A stretch of DNA of 39,533 nt from Actinomycetota bacterium (GCA_018898235.1 JAHIJU010000101.1:1-39533), one strand, 5' to 3'. Shown: positions 1 through 10,139, counted from the stretch's first letter. Notes: generated by a model from the letters alone, not told the origin. Made by a program: numbers and translations.

Positions 1-1633
1 CCTCGCCGTCGGCGGCCAGGACGTCCACCAGGGCCATCCGGCCGGCGGTCACCGTGCCGGTCTTGTCGAGCACGACGGTGTCGACGGCGCGTGTGCGTTC
101 GAGCACCTGCGGGCCCTTGATGAGGATGCCGAGCTGGGCGCCGCGGCCGGTGCCGACCAGCAGGGCCGTCGGGGTCGCCAGCCCGAGTGCGCACGGGCAC
201 GCGATGATCAGCACCGCGACGGCGGCCGTGAACGCGGCCTGGGTGCCGGCCCCGGACACCAGCCACACGATGAGTGTGAGCACGGCCAGGCCGAGCACGA
301 TGGGGACGAACACCGCCGAGATCCGGTCGGCGAGCCGCTGCACGGGCGCCTTGCCGGTCTGGGCGCGGGCGACCAGCCGCCCGATCTGCGCGAGCTGGGT
401 CGCCTCGCCGACGGCGGTGGCCCGCACCACGAGGTGGCCGGAGGTGTTGAGGGTGGCCCCCACGACCTCGTCGCCCGGACCGACCTCGACGGGAACCGGT
501 TCGCCGGTGAGCAGGGAGGCGTCGACGGCCGAGGCGCCCTCGACGACCACCCCGTCGGTGGCGACCTTCTCGCCCGGGCGGACCGCGAACAGGTCGCCGA
601 CGGCCAGTCGCTCGACGGGGACCCGCTGCTCGGTGCGCCGCCCGTCCGGGTCTGCGACCAGGAGCGCGACGTCCTTGGCGCCCAGGTCGAGCAGGGCACG
701 CAGGGCGTCGCCGGCCCGGCGGCGGGCGCGGTGCTCGGCATACCGGCCGGTGAGCAGGAACGTGGTGACGACGGCCGCGACCTCGAAGTAGAGCTCGGGG
801 GTGCCGTGCTGACCGGCCCCGGCCCGCGGCCAGAGCGTCGGCGTCATGGTCATGCCGAGCATCCCGGCACCGCCGAGCAGCAGCGCCCACAGCGACCAGC
901 CGGTCGCGGCGATGATGCCGATCGAGACCAGGGTGTCCATGGTCGACGAGCCGTGCCGGGCCGCGCGGGCCGCGGCGCGGTGGAACGGCCACGCCGACCA
1001 GGTGGCGACGGGCAGGGCGAGCGCCGCGACCACCCACTGCCAGCCACGGAACTGTAGGGCCGGGACCATCGACAGGGCCACGACGGGGACGGCGAGCACG
1101 ACGGCGACGCGGAGCCGACGTGCCAGGTCCTGCCCACGGTCGCGGGTCGGCGCGGAGGTGTCGGCGGTCGGCTCCATCGACTCGCCAGGGCCCATCGAGT
1201 GCCCGGCCATCGAGTGCCCGGACAGGGCGTGCTCGAGATCGTCGTGCCCGTCGGAACCGTGCCCGTCGGGACCGTGCCCGTCGTGCTCAGGCGAACCGGG
1301 CCCGTCGGGACCGTGCCCGTCGTGCTCAGGCGAACCGGGCCCGGTCGAGCCGGACGCCCCGGCGCGGGGGAGCGCCTCGGGCTCGGCCGCGACGCTGCGC
1401 AGCACGGTGGCGTCGTACCCGGCGGCGCGCACGGCCGCGACCAGCGCGTCGGGGTCGAGGGTGCCCGTCGCGTCGTCGTCGGCCACGGTGACGTGCGCGG
1501 TCTCCAGGGCGAGGTTGACGGTGGCCTGGGCGCCCGGCACCCGACCGAGCCGCTTCTCGACGCGCGCGACGCAGGACGCGCAGGTCATGCCCTCGATCGC
1601 GAGCTCGACCTCGACCGCCGGCCGAGCGGTCAC
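1..1633 (-). CDS. copA: Heavy-metal (copper) translocating P-type ATPase, truncated by the left window edge
   Basis: Minus-strand reading frame from GTG at 1633, overlapping the copZ stop: N-terminal HMA motif GMTCASC, His/Asp/Gly-rich linker, [13 protein letters not shown] motif ([16 protein letters not shown]) and phosphorylation motif DKTGTVT. Open at the left edge, so it is not in the ORF track as one ORF. Confidence 0.95.
   Translation of the reverse strand, partial: MTARPAVEVELAIEGMTCASCVARVEKRLGRVPGAQATVNLALETAHVTVADDDATGTLDPDALVAAVRAAGYDATVLRSVAAEPEALPRAGASGSTGPGSPEHDGHGPDGPGSPEHDGHGPDGHGSDGHDDLEHALSGHSMAGHSMGPGESMEPTADTSAPTRDRGQDLARRLRVAVVLAVPVVALSMVPALQFRGWQWVVAALALPVATWSAWPFHRAAARAARHGSSTMDTLVSIGIIAATGWSLWALLLGGAGMLGMTMTPTLWPRAGAGQHGTPELYFEVAAVVTTFLLTGRYAEHRARRRAGDALRALLDLGAKDVALLVADPDGRRTEQRVPVERLAVGDLFAVRPGEKVATDGVVVEGASAVDASLLTGEPVPVEVGPGDEVVGATLNTSGHLVVRATAVGEATQLAQIGRLVARAQTGKAPVQRLADRISAVFVPIVLGLAVLTLIVWLVSGAGTQAAFTAAVAVLIIACPCALGLATPTALLVGTGRGAQLGILIKGPQVLERTRAVDTVVLDKTGTVTAGRMALVDVLAADGE
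1262..1345 (-). repeat. 39-nt in-frame tandem repeat inside copA encoding [13 protein letters not shown]-type units
   Basis: Sequence 1262-1300 recurs at 1301-1339 (unit contains accgtgcccgtcgtgctcaggcgaaccggg). Translates on the minus strand to ...[33 protein letters not shown].... Confidence 0.85.
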
Positions 1634-1863
1634 AGCAACGAGCCCCGGGGGGTCAGCGCGTAGCCGGCCTCGTCGATGGCGGCAGCGATGGCCTCGTCGG
1701 ACAGGGGGGCGTCCGAGGTGACGACGACGGGGGACGAACCCCCGTTGACGAGCTCGATCTGTACCTCGGTGACGCCCGCGATGGCGGTGAGCTCGTTCGT
1801 CACGTGCTGCACGCAGTGACCGCAGGTCATGCCGTCGACGGAGAAGGTGGTGGTCTGGCTCAT
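1630..1863 (-). CDS. copZ: Copper chaperone / heavy-metal-associated domain protein (CopZ-like)
   Basis: 77 aa with the HMA motif GMTCGHC; its stop overlaps the copA GTG start (GTGA). Confidence 0.93.
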   Translation of the reverse strand: MSQTTTFSVDGMTCGHCVQHVTNELTAIAGVTEVQIELVNGGSSPVVVTSDAPLSDEAIAAAIDEAGYALTPRGSLL

Positions 1864-1914
1864 GGGTGCTCCTGGGGTGCGGGCCGCAGGGGTGTGCGGC
1901 GAGGGGGGTGGGGG

Positions 1915-2196
1915 CTAGCTGCGCACGAGGCGCGCGATGGCGTCCGCGGCCTCCTTGACCTTGGCCTGGCCGGCCTCGGGGGACTGCCGCGCCGCGTCGA
2001 CGACGCAGTGCGACAGGTGGTCCTCGACCAGGCCGATGCCGACGGCCTGCAGCGCCTTGGTCACGGCGGAGATCTGGGTGAGCACGTCGATGCAGTAGAC
2101 GTCCTGCTCGACCATGCTCTGGATCCCGCGGACCTGGCCCTCGATACGGCGCAGCCGCTTGAGGTAGGCGTCCTTGTCGTTCGTGTAGCCGTGCAC
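1915..2196 (-). CDS. csoR: Copper-sensing metalloregulator of the CsoR/RcnR (DUF156) family
   Basis: ...[55 protein letters not shown]...: Cys-His-Cys ligand pattern typical of CsoR. Start chosen at GTG 2196, preceded by GGGAGGT; the upstream ATG at 2223 lies inside the operator. Confidence 0.93.
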   Translation of the reverse strand: MHGYTNDKDAYLKRLRRIEGQVRGIQSMVEQDVYCIDVLTQISAVTKALQAVGIGLVEDHLSHCVVDAARQSPEAGQAKVKEAADAIARLVRS

Positions 2197-2220
2197 GGGA
2201 CCTCCCTGGGAGGACCCCAC

Positions 2221-2239
2221 CATACCCCTCGGGGGTATG
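2221..2239. promoter_or_regulatory. CsoR-type operator (CATACCCC-TCG-GGGGTATG)
   Basis: Perfect 8-bp inverted repeat with a 3-nt spacer, immediately 5' of csoR; matches the known TACCC..GGGTA class of CsoR boxes. Confidence 0.85.
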
Positions 2240-2245
2240 CGGTGC

Positions 2246-2998
2246 TCAGTTGGCCGCGGCGAACCACCGCAGGGCCGCGGCGACCCGGCGGTTGCGGGCG
2301 GGGTCGTCGCGCTGCAGGCCCAGCTTGGAGAACACCGCCGAGACACAGCCCTCCACCGTCTTGGGCGACAGACCGAGGATCTCGGCGATCCCGACGTTCG
2401 AGTACCCCTGACCCAGCAGTGCGTGCACCGACCGTTCGGTCGGGGTGAGCGGGGCGGCGGTCCCGCTGCGACGGGACGGGCCCTCGCACAGCTGTCGCAG
2501 GTGCTCCAGCACGACGTCGACATCGGCGAGCCCGGCCAGGTCCAGCACCACCAGCCGCCCGCGGCGGGAGGTCCGGCGCAGGTGCGTGACGGCCCCGCCG
2601 ACGGTCGCCGATGCGGTGGCCGTGGTCCCGGCCGGCCGCTCGGCGAGCGCCGAGGTCCGCCGGGCCGACGACGTCGCGGACGCGGTCGGACGCGACCAGC
2701 CACGGGGGTCCGGCCGGCCCGGACCCGGTGCCGCGGTACGCACCGGCGGCGCCGGACGGACACCCTCGTGCAGCGCCACCACGGATGTCCCGCGGATGAG
2801 CAGGGCGCTCAGGGCCTGCGGGTCGTGCCGCGGGTCCGCGACCAGGACGAGCCCGTGCACCGGTGTCTGCGTGTCGAGCTCACGCAGCGTCGCCGCCTCG
2901 GCGGGCACCGCGACCCCGCGCAACCGCAGCTGCAGCGCCAAGCCCTGCCGGACCACCGGGGCCGTGGCCACCACCGCCACGCCGAGTGCTCGTTCCAC
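2246..2998 (-). CDS. LuxR-family transcriptional regulator with degenerate N-terminal receiver-like domain
   Basis: C-terminal LuxR HTH: LTPTERSVHALLGQGYSNVGIAEILGLSPKTVEGCVSAVFSKLGL. Start uncertain (GTG 2998 or 3061). Confidence 0.8.
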   Translation of the reverse strand: MERALGVAVVATAPVVRQGLALQLRLRGVAVPAEAATLRELDTQTPVHGLVLVADPRHDPQALSALLIRGTSVVALHEGVRPAPPVRTAAPGPGRPDPRGWSRPTASATSSARRTSALAERPAGTTATASATVGGAVTHLRRTSRRGRLVVLDLAGLADVDVVLEHLRQLCEGPSRRSGTAAPLTPTERSVHALLGQGYSNVGIAEILGLSPKTVEGCVSAVFSKLGLQRDDPARNRRVAAALRWFAAAN

Positions 2999-3112
2999 CA
3001 CGTCCACCTCCCGCCGCACGGACCGGGGTCCGCCGGGCCGACCGCCGACCCACGCCAGCAAGGAGCGGGGGAAACCCCGACAGATACCTGTGGGCGGTGA
3101 CCAGTTCGCAGG

Positions 3113-4108
3113 TCAGAGGCCGCGGCTCTCGTCCCACCACCCGGCGAGCTCGAGCGCCCAGTAGGTGAGCACGTGGTCGGCGCCCGCCCGGACGATGCTC
3201 AGCACCGACTCCTCGACGGCGCGACGGCGGTCGATCCAGCCCTGCGCCGCGGCGGCCTCGACCATCGAGTACTCGCCGGAGACCTGGTAGGCCGCGACCG
3301 GCACGGTGGAGACGGCCGCGACATCGGCCAGGATGTCGAGGTACGACATGGCCGGTTTCACCATCACCAGGTCGGCGCCCTCGGCGATGTCGAGCTCGAC
3401 CTCCAGGAGGGCCTCGCGGCGGTTGGCCGGGTCCATCTGATAGGCCCGGCGGTCACCCACCAGGGTCGAGGCGACGGCCTCCCGGAACGGGCCGTAGAAC
3501 GCGCTCGCGTACTTCGCGGCGTAGGCCAGGATCGCGACCTCGGTGCGGCCGTCGGCGTCCAGCGCATCGCGCACCGCGCCGACCTGGCCATCCATCATCC
3601 CGGACAGGCCCAGCACGTGGGCGCCCGCCGCGGCCTGGGCCCGAGCCATCTCGACGTAGCGCACCAGGGTCGCGTCGTTGTCGACCCGACCGGCGGCATC
3701 GAGCACCCCGCAGTGCCCGTGGTCGGTGAACTCGTCGAGGCACAGATCGGCCTGCACGACGAGGGCGTCGCCCACCTCGGCGACCAGGTCCTCGATGGCC
3801 AGGTTGAGGATGCCGTCCGGGTCGGACGCGCCGGATCCGGTCGCATCGCGCATCTGCGGGACGCCGAACAGCATGACGGCGCCCAGCCCGGCCTCGGCTG
3901 CCTGCACCGCGACCCGGCGCAACGAGTCCCGGGTGTGCTGCACGACGCCGGGCATGGAGGCGACCGGCACCGGCTCGTCGATCCCGTCGCGCACGAACAG
4001 CGGCAGGCTCAGCATCGCGGGGACGACGCGGGTCTGGGCGGCCATGCGGCGCAGCGCGGGGGTGGCACGCAGCCGGCGCGGCCGGACCCGTCCGGGAACG
4101 GAGGTCAT
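3113..4108 (-). CDS. hemB: Delta-aminolevulinic acid dehydratase (porphobilinogen synthase)
   Basis: DLCLDEFTDHGHCGVL, AKYASAFYGPFREA, DLVMVKPAMSYLDI. ATGA overlap with hemD. Confidence 0.97.
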   Translation of the reverse strand: MTSVPGRVRPRRLRATPALRRMAAQTRVVPAMLSLPLFVRDGIDEPVPVASMPGVVQHTRDSLRRVAVQAAEAGLGAVMLFGVPQMRDATGSGASDPDGILNLAIEDLVAEVGDALVVQADLCLDEFTDHGHCGVLDAAGRVDNDATLVRYVEMARAQAAAGAHVLGLSGMMDGQVGAVRDALDADGRTEVAILAYAAKYASAFYGPFREAVASTLVGDRRAYQMDPANRREALLEVELDIAEGADLVMVKPAMSYLDILADVAAVSTVPVAAYQVSGEYSMVEAAAAQGWIDRRRAVEESVLSIVRAGADHVLTYWALELAGWWDESRGL

Positions 4109-4926
4109 GTGGGGTCCTTCCAGTGGTCGACCAGCGCCCGGACGAGCGCCGGCAGGGTCGGGGTGGGGCTCAGCACGTCGACCCGCAGGCCGAGCGCGCG
4201 GACGGCCGCGGCCGTGGTCGGCCCGAGGCAGGCGACCAGCGTGGCCGCGGGCGGGGGCCCGAGGGCGTCGAGCACGGCCCGCGCGGTGCTGGGCGAGGTG
4301 AGCAGCACGGCGTCGATGCGGCCCGCGGACCAGTCCCGCACGAGGTCGGCGGGCGGCGGTGCGGCCGGGACCGTCCGGTAGACGATGACGTCCTCGACCT
4401 CGACCCCCGCGGCGTGCAGCCCGTCGGTCAGCACGGGGGCGGCCAGGTCGCCGCGGGCGAACAGCACGCGGGAGCCGCGGGCGGCGCGCGCCAGCGGCCC
4501 GACCAGCCCGGCCGCGCCGGAGCCCGGACTCGGTGCCGGGCCCGGGACCAGGGCCGGCACCGAGTCCGGCACCAGGGCCGGGACCCCCAGGGCCTCCAGG
4601 GCCGCGGCCGTTGCGGAACCGACCGCGGCCACCCGGGACCCGCCCAGCACGGCCGCCAGCCCGGTGCGGCCCAGCGCACGGGCGCGCTCGTCGAGCGCCC
4701 GCACACCGGCCGCGCTCGTGACGGCCAGCCAGCCGAACCGCCCCGCCTCCAGCGCTGCCAGTGCCGCATCCAGCGGGCCGAGCTGCTCGGGCGGGACGAC
4801 GGAGACGAACGGCACGACGAGCGGGACGGCGCCCGCGGCGACGAGTGCGTCCACGGCATGCACGGACGAGCCGGCGGTGCCCGGCACCAGCACCCGGCGC
4901 CCGGCTGTCACCGAGTCCTGGTTCAC
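4105..4926 (-). CDS. hemD: Uroporphyrinogen-III synthase
   Basis: Position between hemC and hemB; HemD-like pattern (GTAGSSVHAVDALVAAGAVPLVVPFVSV...WLAVTSAAGVRAL...VLLTSPSTARAVL). GTG start overlaps the hemC stop. Confidence 0.88.
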   Translation of the reverse strand: MNQDSVTAGRRVLVPGTAGSSVHAVDALVAAGAVPLVVPFVSVVPPEQLGPLDAALAALEAGRFGWLAVTSAAGVRALDERARALGRTGLAAVLGGSRVAAVGSATAAALEALGVPALVPDSVPALVPGPAPSPGSGAAGLVGPLARAARGSRVLFARGDLAAPVLTDGLHAAGVEVEDVIVYRTVPAAPPPADLVRDWSAGRIDAVLLTSPSTARAVLDALGPPPAATLVACLGPTTAAAVRALGLRVDVLSPTPTLPALVRALVDHWKDPT

Positions 4927-5903
4927 GTCACGACCAGATCGGCCGCCCCCGCGTCGAGCAGCAGATCGGCGACGTGGCGGCCGAGGGCTTCGGCGGCGGC
5001 GACGTCGGCCACGACCCTGGTCTCGGTGCGGCGCAGCACGAGCGACCCGTCGACGGCGGCCACCACGGCGTCCAGCTCGAACCCGCCCGGCACCGCCCGG
5101 GCGAGCGCGCCGACCGGTGCCGTGCAGCCCGCCTCGAGCCTGACCAGCAGCGCCCGTTCGGCCGTCACGGCCAGTCGCGTCGCCGGGTCGTCGAGCCTGG
5201 CCAGCGCGGCGGCCAGCGCCCCGGCGGCCGGACCGCGGTCCTCGGCCCGGATCTCGACGGCCAGCGCGCCCTGACCGGGCGCCGGCAGCATCTGCGCTGG
5301 ACTGAACGTCTGGCCCACCGCATCCAGCCGTCCGAGCCGGGCCAGTCCGGCCCGCGCCAGCACCACGGCCGCGAGGTCGCCGTCTGGGCCGAGCGCCCTG
5401 GCCAGCCGGGTGCCGACGTTCCCGCGCAGGTCGACCACCTGCAGATCCGGCCGCAGCGCCCGCAGCTGCGCGGCCCGCCGGGGTGAGCCGGTGCCGACCG
5501 TCGCGCCGGGTGGCAGATCGTCCAGCCGGGCGCCACCGGCGCTGCACAGCACGTCGCGCGGATCGGCGCGCGGCGGGACGGCCGCGACCACCAGCCCGGG
5601 GGTGGCGGCCGTGGGCAGGTCCTTGAGCGAGTGCACCGCCAGGTCGCAGCGCCCGTCGAGCAGGGCCTCGCGCAGTGCGGCGGCGAACACCCCGGTGCCG
5701 CCGAGGCTGCTCAGCGGACCGGTCGCGACATCGCCGTGGGTCGTGATCCGCACCGTGTCGACCCGGAGGCCCAGCTCGCGCAGGGCGTCGGCGACATGGC
5801 CCGTCTGGGTCAGTGCCAGCTCGCTCGCGCGGGTTCCGACCAGCACGGCGGCGTCCTCGTCGGTCACGGGATCACGCCACGCGGGCGGCCGCGCCGCGCG
5901 CAT
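4923..5903 (-). CDS. hemC: Hydroxymethylbilane synthase (porphobilinogen deaminase)
   Basis: LVGTRASELALTQTGHVADAL, VHSLKDLPTA, GSPRRAAQLRALRPDL, EAGCTAPVGA. Alternative start GTG 5867, just after the hemG stop. Confidence 0.96.
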   Translation of the reverse strand: MRAARPPAWRDPVTDEDAAVLVGTRASELALTQTGHVADALRELGLRVDTVRITTHGDVATGPLSSLGGTGVFAAALREALLDGRCDLAVHSLKDLPTAATPGLVVAAVPPRADPRDVLCSAGGARLDDLPPGATVGTGSPRRAAQLRALRPDLQVVDLRGNVGTRLARALGPDGDLAAVVLARAGLARLGRLDAVGQTFSPAQMLPAPGQGALAVEIRAEDRGPAAGALAAALARLDDPATRLAVTAERALLVRLEAGCTAPVGALARAVPGGFELDAVVAAVDGSLVLRRTETRVVADVAAAEALGRHVADLLLDAGAADLVVT

Positions 5904-7239
5904 CCTCGACCACGGCCGCCAGCCCGGTCCCGGCCACCCACGCCCCGGTGATCGTCAGCCCGGGCAGGTCGGCGGCGACGGCGCGCACCTGCGCGACCGC
6001 GTCCCGGTGGGCGGCGCTCGGCCGCGGTAGCGCCTGCGTCCAGCGCACGACGTCGGCCGCGACGAGCCGCTCGGCGTCCAGCGGCAGGCCGAGCAGGTGG
6101 CTCGCATCGGCCATGGCCAGCTCGACGAGCTGGCCATGGTCCTCCGGCAGCGCGGCGGTCTGCTCGCCGCCGCGCCCGTACGACAGGCGCAGCACATGAC
6201 GACCCGGACCGGCCGCGCGGGCCAGCCACGGCCACTTCGCGGTCGCGTGGGTGAGCGCCTTGGCCCGCACCCCCTCGACCCCGGGGGCGACGAGCACGCC
6301 GGTTCCGCGCGGGGCGGCGTCCAGCCGGGGGTCGTCGAGGACGAGGGTCACCAGCACCACCGGCGCGCCCTGGTCGAGCGTGACCTCGGACAGCCCGGGC
6401 AGGCCGGTGAGCACGGGCGCGGCCAGCACCAGGTGCTCGGCCACCAGCGCCCCGTTCACAAGGTCGACGCGCCAGCCGTCCGCCGTGCGGTGCACCGCGG
6501 ACGCCCGCTGCCGCGTGCGGATCTCGCCGGCGTGCGCCCGCAGGTCGGCGACCAGGGCGTCGGTGAGCCCGTGGATGCCGCCGTCGAGCCCGCACACCGC
6601 CGAACCCGCCGGTGCCGAGGCCGAGACGGTGCCGACCGCGCGGGCCAGGGACCCGTGGGCGCCCGGCAGTGCCGCCGCGAGGTGCGGGGCGACGGCGTCG
6701 AGCGCGATCGTGTCGGGGTCGGCGGCGTGGATGCCACCGACCACGGGGCGGACGAGGCGGTCGACCACGCGGCGGCCCATCCGCGCCTGCACGAGGGAGC
6801 CGAGGGTGTTCGCGTCGGCGCCGACGCGGGCCGGTGCGACCAGGTCGAACGAGGCGCGGACCGAGCCCCACAGGCCGATCGTGCCGCGGACGTCGGCGCT
6901 GAACGGGTGCGCCGGCAACCCGAGGACGCCCGTGCGCGGCAGCGGGTGCGGGCCGGTGGTCAGCTCGACCCAGGCTCCGGTCGGCGACGGGGTGCAGATC
7001 TGGTCGTGCAGGCCCAGGTCGTCGAGCAGGGCGGCGACCGTGCCGGACCGGGTGGCGAACGAATCGGCCCCGGCGTCGAGCACCAGCCCGGCGACGGTGT
7101 GCGAGCGGACCGACCCGCCGGGGGCGTCGCGGCCTTCGAGCAGCACGGTGCGGTGCCCGGCCCGCGCGAGGTCCCGGGCCGCGACCAGCCCGCTGATCCC
7201 ACCCCCGACGACGACGGCGTCCACGTGTTCGAGGCTCAT
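5872..7239 (-). CDS. hemG: Protoporphyrinogen/coproporphyrinogen oxidase (HemY/HemG type)
   Basis: [46 protein letters not shown] (FAD-binding GxGxxG). ATGA overlap with hemE. The ORF track lists a longer read-through ORF. Confidence 0.93.
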   Translation of the reverse strand: MSLEHVDAVVVGGGISGLVAARDLARAGHRTVLLEGRDAPGGSVRSHTVAGLVLDAGADSFATRSGTVAALLDDLGLHDQICTPSPTGAWVELTTGPHPLPRTGVLGLPAHPFSADVRGTIGLWGSVRASFDLVAPARVGADANTLGSLVQARMGRRVVDRLVRPVVGGIHAADPDTIALDAVAPHLAAALPGAHGSLARAVGTVSASAPAGSAVCGLDGGIHGLTDALVADLRAHAGEIRTRQRASAVHRTADGWRVDLVNGALVAEHLVLAAPVLTGLPGLSEVTLDQGAPVVLVTLVLDDPRLDAAPRGTGVLVAPGVEGVRAKALTHATAKWPWLARAAGPGRHVLRLSYGRGGEQTAALPEDHGQLVELAMADASHLLGLPLDAERLVAADVVRWTQALPRPSAAHRDAVAQVRAVAADLPGLTITGAWVAGTGLAAVVEDARGAAARVA

Positions 7240-8297
7240 AGCGAGTGCACCAGCTCCACGACGTGGGTCAGCACGTCGGGGTCGGTGTCCGGCGGGACAC
7301 CGTGCCCCAGGTTGACGACGTGCGCCGGGGCCGCGCGGCCGCGGTCGACGACGTCCCGCACATGGGCCTCCAGCACCGGCCACGGCGCAGCGAGCAGGGC
7401 CGGGTCGATGTTCCCCTGCAGCGGGACGGCTCCGCCGAGCCGGCGGTTCGCCTCGTCCAGCGGGACGCGGTGGTCGACGCCGACGACATCGGCGCCGGCG
7501 TCCCGCAGGGCGGGCAGCAGCTCGCCCGTGCCGGTGCCGAAGTGGACGCTCGGCACCCCGGCCTCGCGCACCGAGGTGAGCACGCGGGCCGAGGCGCCCT
7601 GCACATGGGCCCGGTAGTCGGCGGCCGACAACGAGCCGACCCAGGAGTCGAAGAGCTGGGCGGCGCGCGCCCCGGCCGCGATCTGCGCGCGCAGGAAGGC
7701 GGCACTGAGCGTGCTGGTCACGTCCATGAGCAGCGCCCAGGCGGTGGGGTCGGTGTGCATCAGCCGTCGGGCCGCCAGGTGGTCCCGGGAAGGGCCGCCC
7801 TCGACCAGGTAGGCGGCCAGGGTGAACGGCGCGCCGGCGAACCCGATGAGCGGCGTCCCGCCGAGCAGCCGGACCGCCTCGCTGACGCCGGCGGTGATGG
7901 GGGCGAGCCGTTGGTCGTCGAGCCGCGCGGTGTCGGCCAGCGCGGCCACCTGCGCGCGGGTGCGCACGGGTGCGCCGAACACCGGTCCGACGCCGGGCTC
8001 GATCCGCACGTCGACCCCGGCCAGGGCCAGCGGCACGACGATGTCGGAGAAGAAGATCGCGGCGTCCACCTGGTGCCTGCGCACCGGCTGGACCGTCAGC
8101 TCGGCGGCGAGGTCCGGGTCGAGACAGGCGTCCAGCATGGCGTGCCCGGCGCGTGCGGCGCGGTACTCCGGCAACGAGCGCCCGGCCTGCCGCATGAACC
8201 ACACGGGCAGCCGTTCCGGACGACGCCCGGAGAATGCCTCCAGCAGCGCACTATTTGACGCCGCGTCATATCCTTTGTCGACGTCGAGAATGGCCAC
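7236..8297 (-). CDS. hemE: Uroporphyrinogen decarboxylase
   Basis: [54 protein letters not shown]. Confidence 0.97.
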   Translation of the reverse strand: MAILDVDKGYDAASNSALLEAFSGRRPERLPVWFMRQAGRSLPEYRAARAGHAMLDACLDPDLAAELTVQPVRRHQVDAAIFFSDIVVPLALAGVDVRIEPGVGPVFGAPVRTRAQVAALADTARLDDQRLAPITAGVSEAVRLLGGTPLIGFAGAPFTLAAYLVEGGPSRDHLAARRLMHTDPTAWALLMDVTSTLSAAFLRAQIAAGARAAQLFDSWVGSLSAADYRAHVQGASARVLTSVREAGVPSVHFGTGTGELLPALRDAGADVVGVDHRVPLDEANRRLGGAVPLQGNIDPALLAAPWPVLEAHVRDVVDRGRAAPAHVVNLGHGVPPDTDPDVLTHVVELVHSL

Positions 8298-8360
8298 GAC
8301 GTCATTGTGCCCGACATTTGAATGCGCCGGGCCGCCCCGGGGTGGCCCGTGTGGAGCAGA

Positions 8361-9284
8361 TCAGCCGGCTGCGCCCGCCGGTGGGCCCCCGGCGCCGTCC
8401 GTGCCCGGCTCGGACCTGATCTCGGGCAGCGGCAGGTCGTCGTCGTGCGCGGGCACCGGCGGCTGCCACCGGGCGCCTGCCGGGGCCTCGATCCGCTGCG
8501 AGCGCAGACCGACCAGCTCGTCCAGGTCGACCCAGGTCTCCAGCACGTCCGCGTCGAGGGCCTGCATGCCGCGGCCGCGGGCGGCGTCGACGTCGTCGGC
8601 GGCCGGCACGATGTGGGCGACCTGGCGTCCGTCGCGCAGCACCTGGTCGACCACGCGCACCCGCAGGTCCCGCCAGGTGGCCGTCACGTCGAGCACCAGC
8701 ACATCGTCGATGTCGGACGGGCTGACCTGGCGGAACCAGCGCCCCGGCGCACCCGGCCAGAAGCCCTGGGCCGGGTCGGGTTCGGTGCTGGTGCCCAGGA
8801 TCACGCGACCGTCGACGAGGTCGGCCTCGATGTGGGTGCCCCGCCAGCGCACGACGGGGCCGGCGCAGACCGACAGCGGCGCCATCACGGGGGCCGGGCG
8901 CTCGCGGTCGGCCGGCACCCAGCCCGTGCCGAGGTGGCCGTACCGGGCCAGCAGCTCGAGCCCGCCGTCGGCGTACCGGCGGACGAGCTGGGCACCCGGC
9001 GGCACCCGGGTCTGCAGCAACCACCACAGCGGCACCGCGAACCCCGGTTCGCCCAGGTAGCGCATCGCCCAGGTGGCATCGAAGCGCAACAGGTCCACCC
9101 AGTCCGCGTCGGCCGTCCACCCCGACCCCGGCGCGTGGAGCCCGTGCACGGCCGCCAGGTCGGTGATGCTGCGGGCGAACCGGACGTCCGAGACCCGGAC
9201 CACGTAGCCACCCACCCGGTCGTATCCCTGATCCAGGTACGCCCGGGACAGCCGTGGCGACACGGCCTTCTGCAGGAGGGTCAT
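8361..9284 (-). CDS. Hypothetical protein, 307 aa, no family recognised
   Basis: Long ORF with actinobacterial codon bias upstream of hemE on the same strand; acidic/proline-rich C-terminus. Confidence 0.7.
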   Translation of the reverse strand: MTLLQKAVSPRLSRAYLDQGYDRVGGYVVRVSDVRFARSITDLAAVHGLHAPGSGWTADADWVDLLRFDATWAMRYLGEPGFAVPLWWLLQTRVPPGAQLVRRYADGGLELLARYGHLGTGWVPADRERPAPVMAPLSVCAGPVVRWRGTHIEADLVDGRVILGTSTEPDPAQGFWPGAPGRWFRQVSPSDIDDVLVLDVTATWRDLRVRVVDQVLRDGRQVAHIVPAADDVDAARGRGMQALDADVLETWVDLDELVGLRSQRIEAPAGARWQPPVPAHDDDLPLPEIRSEPGTDGAGGPPAGAAG

Positions 9285-9434
9285 CGAGGTCCTTACCGGC
9301 GCCAGAATCCCGCGTCCCGGGGCGATCGGGACGAATCGGGCGGGTGAAGCGTGCCGCCTGGGGTGGTCCGGGGTCCAGTCGGTTCACCCGATCGGCCGCG
9401 TGGCTGTGGACGGGGTCGGCCGGTGTCGACGCCC

Positions 9435-9452
9435 TTCACTCCATGGAGTGAA
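9435..9452. promoter_or_regulatory. Perfect 18-nt palindrome TTCACTCCATGGAGTGAA (operator-like)
   Basis: Self-complementary over 18 nt, within the divergent intergenic region 9285-9713. Confidence 0.7.
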
Positions 9453-9713
9453 TCGTATGACGAGGCCTTCTGAACTGGTCGGTCGTCCGGTTAGCGTCCG
9501 TTCGCGCCGTGTGCCAGCTGTGGGGCAGCGCACCGGGGGCTGAGTGGCCCCCGGGTGGTTGCTGAGCGGCCGGGGTGCGGTCGGGCGGGGGGTGACGGTG
9601 GAACGCGTGTGTGGTCGGCCTTCGCCGGAGCGGGCTTCGTCGCCGGCGTAGAGGACCGCGTGGCCGCCTCCTGGACGTTCTATCCCTGGGCCCACTGAGA
9701 ACAGGCGGAGGTC

Positions 9714-10139
9714 TTGCTGGCAGTGTCGAACGATGTCTTGAAGGTGTCTGGCGGAACTGTCGTTCGGATACCGGGCGAGAGGCTTCTCAACATCTCGATT
9801 CCCATGGTTCAGATCGTCCTCACGCCTGAAGGGGTCGGCCTCCGATCGAAATGGGCCATGGCAGCCTGGGCCGCGAGCGACTACGCGCGATATGCGGATC
9901 CTCAGGATCCGGATCCGCGCAGACACCTCTGGGCGGCGACTTGGTCCGAGATAGTCGAGATGAGATTCGGTGGGCGACGATTTGGTGTCCGGACCGAGAC
10001 GTCGGGCGGGTTCCTATTCAGCACAAGGCGGCGGGCCGAGATGAACAAGATTGTGGAGTATCTGACACAGCGCGAAGTACCGCTCGAGGCGCGCAAGCCG
10101 AATGTCACGTTTCTGTATCGCCATGGTCGACGGACATGA
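9714..10139 (+). CDS. Hypothetical protein, possible bacterial PH-like fold (inference)
   Basis: 141-aa ORF with TTG start (GTG 9723 alternative) after GGCGGAGG; pattern WSEIVEMRFGGRRFGVRTETSGGFLFSTRRRAEMNKIVEYL (strand-rich, then a terminal helix). ATGA overlap with the next ORF. Confidence 0.6.
   Translation: MLAVSNDVLKVSGGTVVRIPGERLLNISIPMVQIVLTPEGVGLRSKWAMAAWAASDYARYADPQDPDPRRHLWAATWSEIVEMRFGGRRFGVRTETSGGFLFSTRRRAEMNKIVEYLTQREVPLEARKPNVTFLYRHGRRT

Noticed and set aside
1262-1345. CRISPR-like direct repeats
   Set aside because: Repeats are in frame inside copA, have no spacers and encode a His-rich linker.
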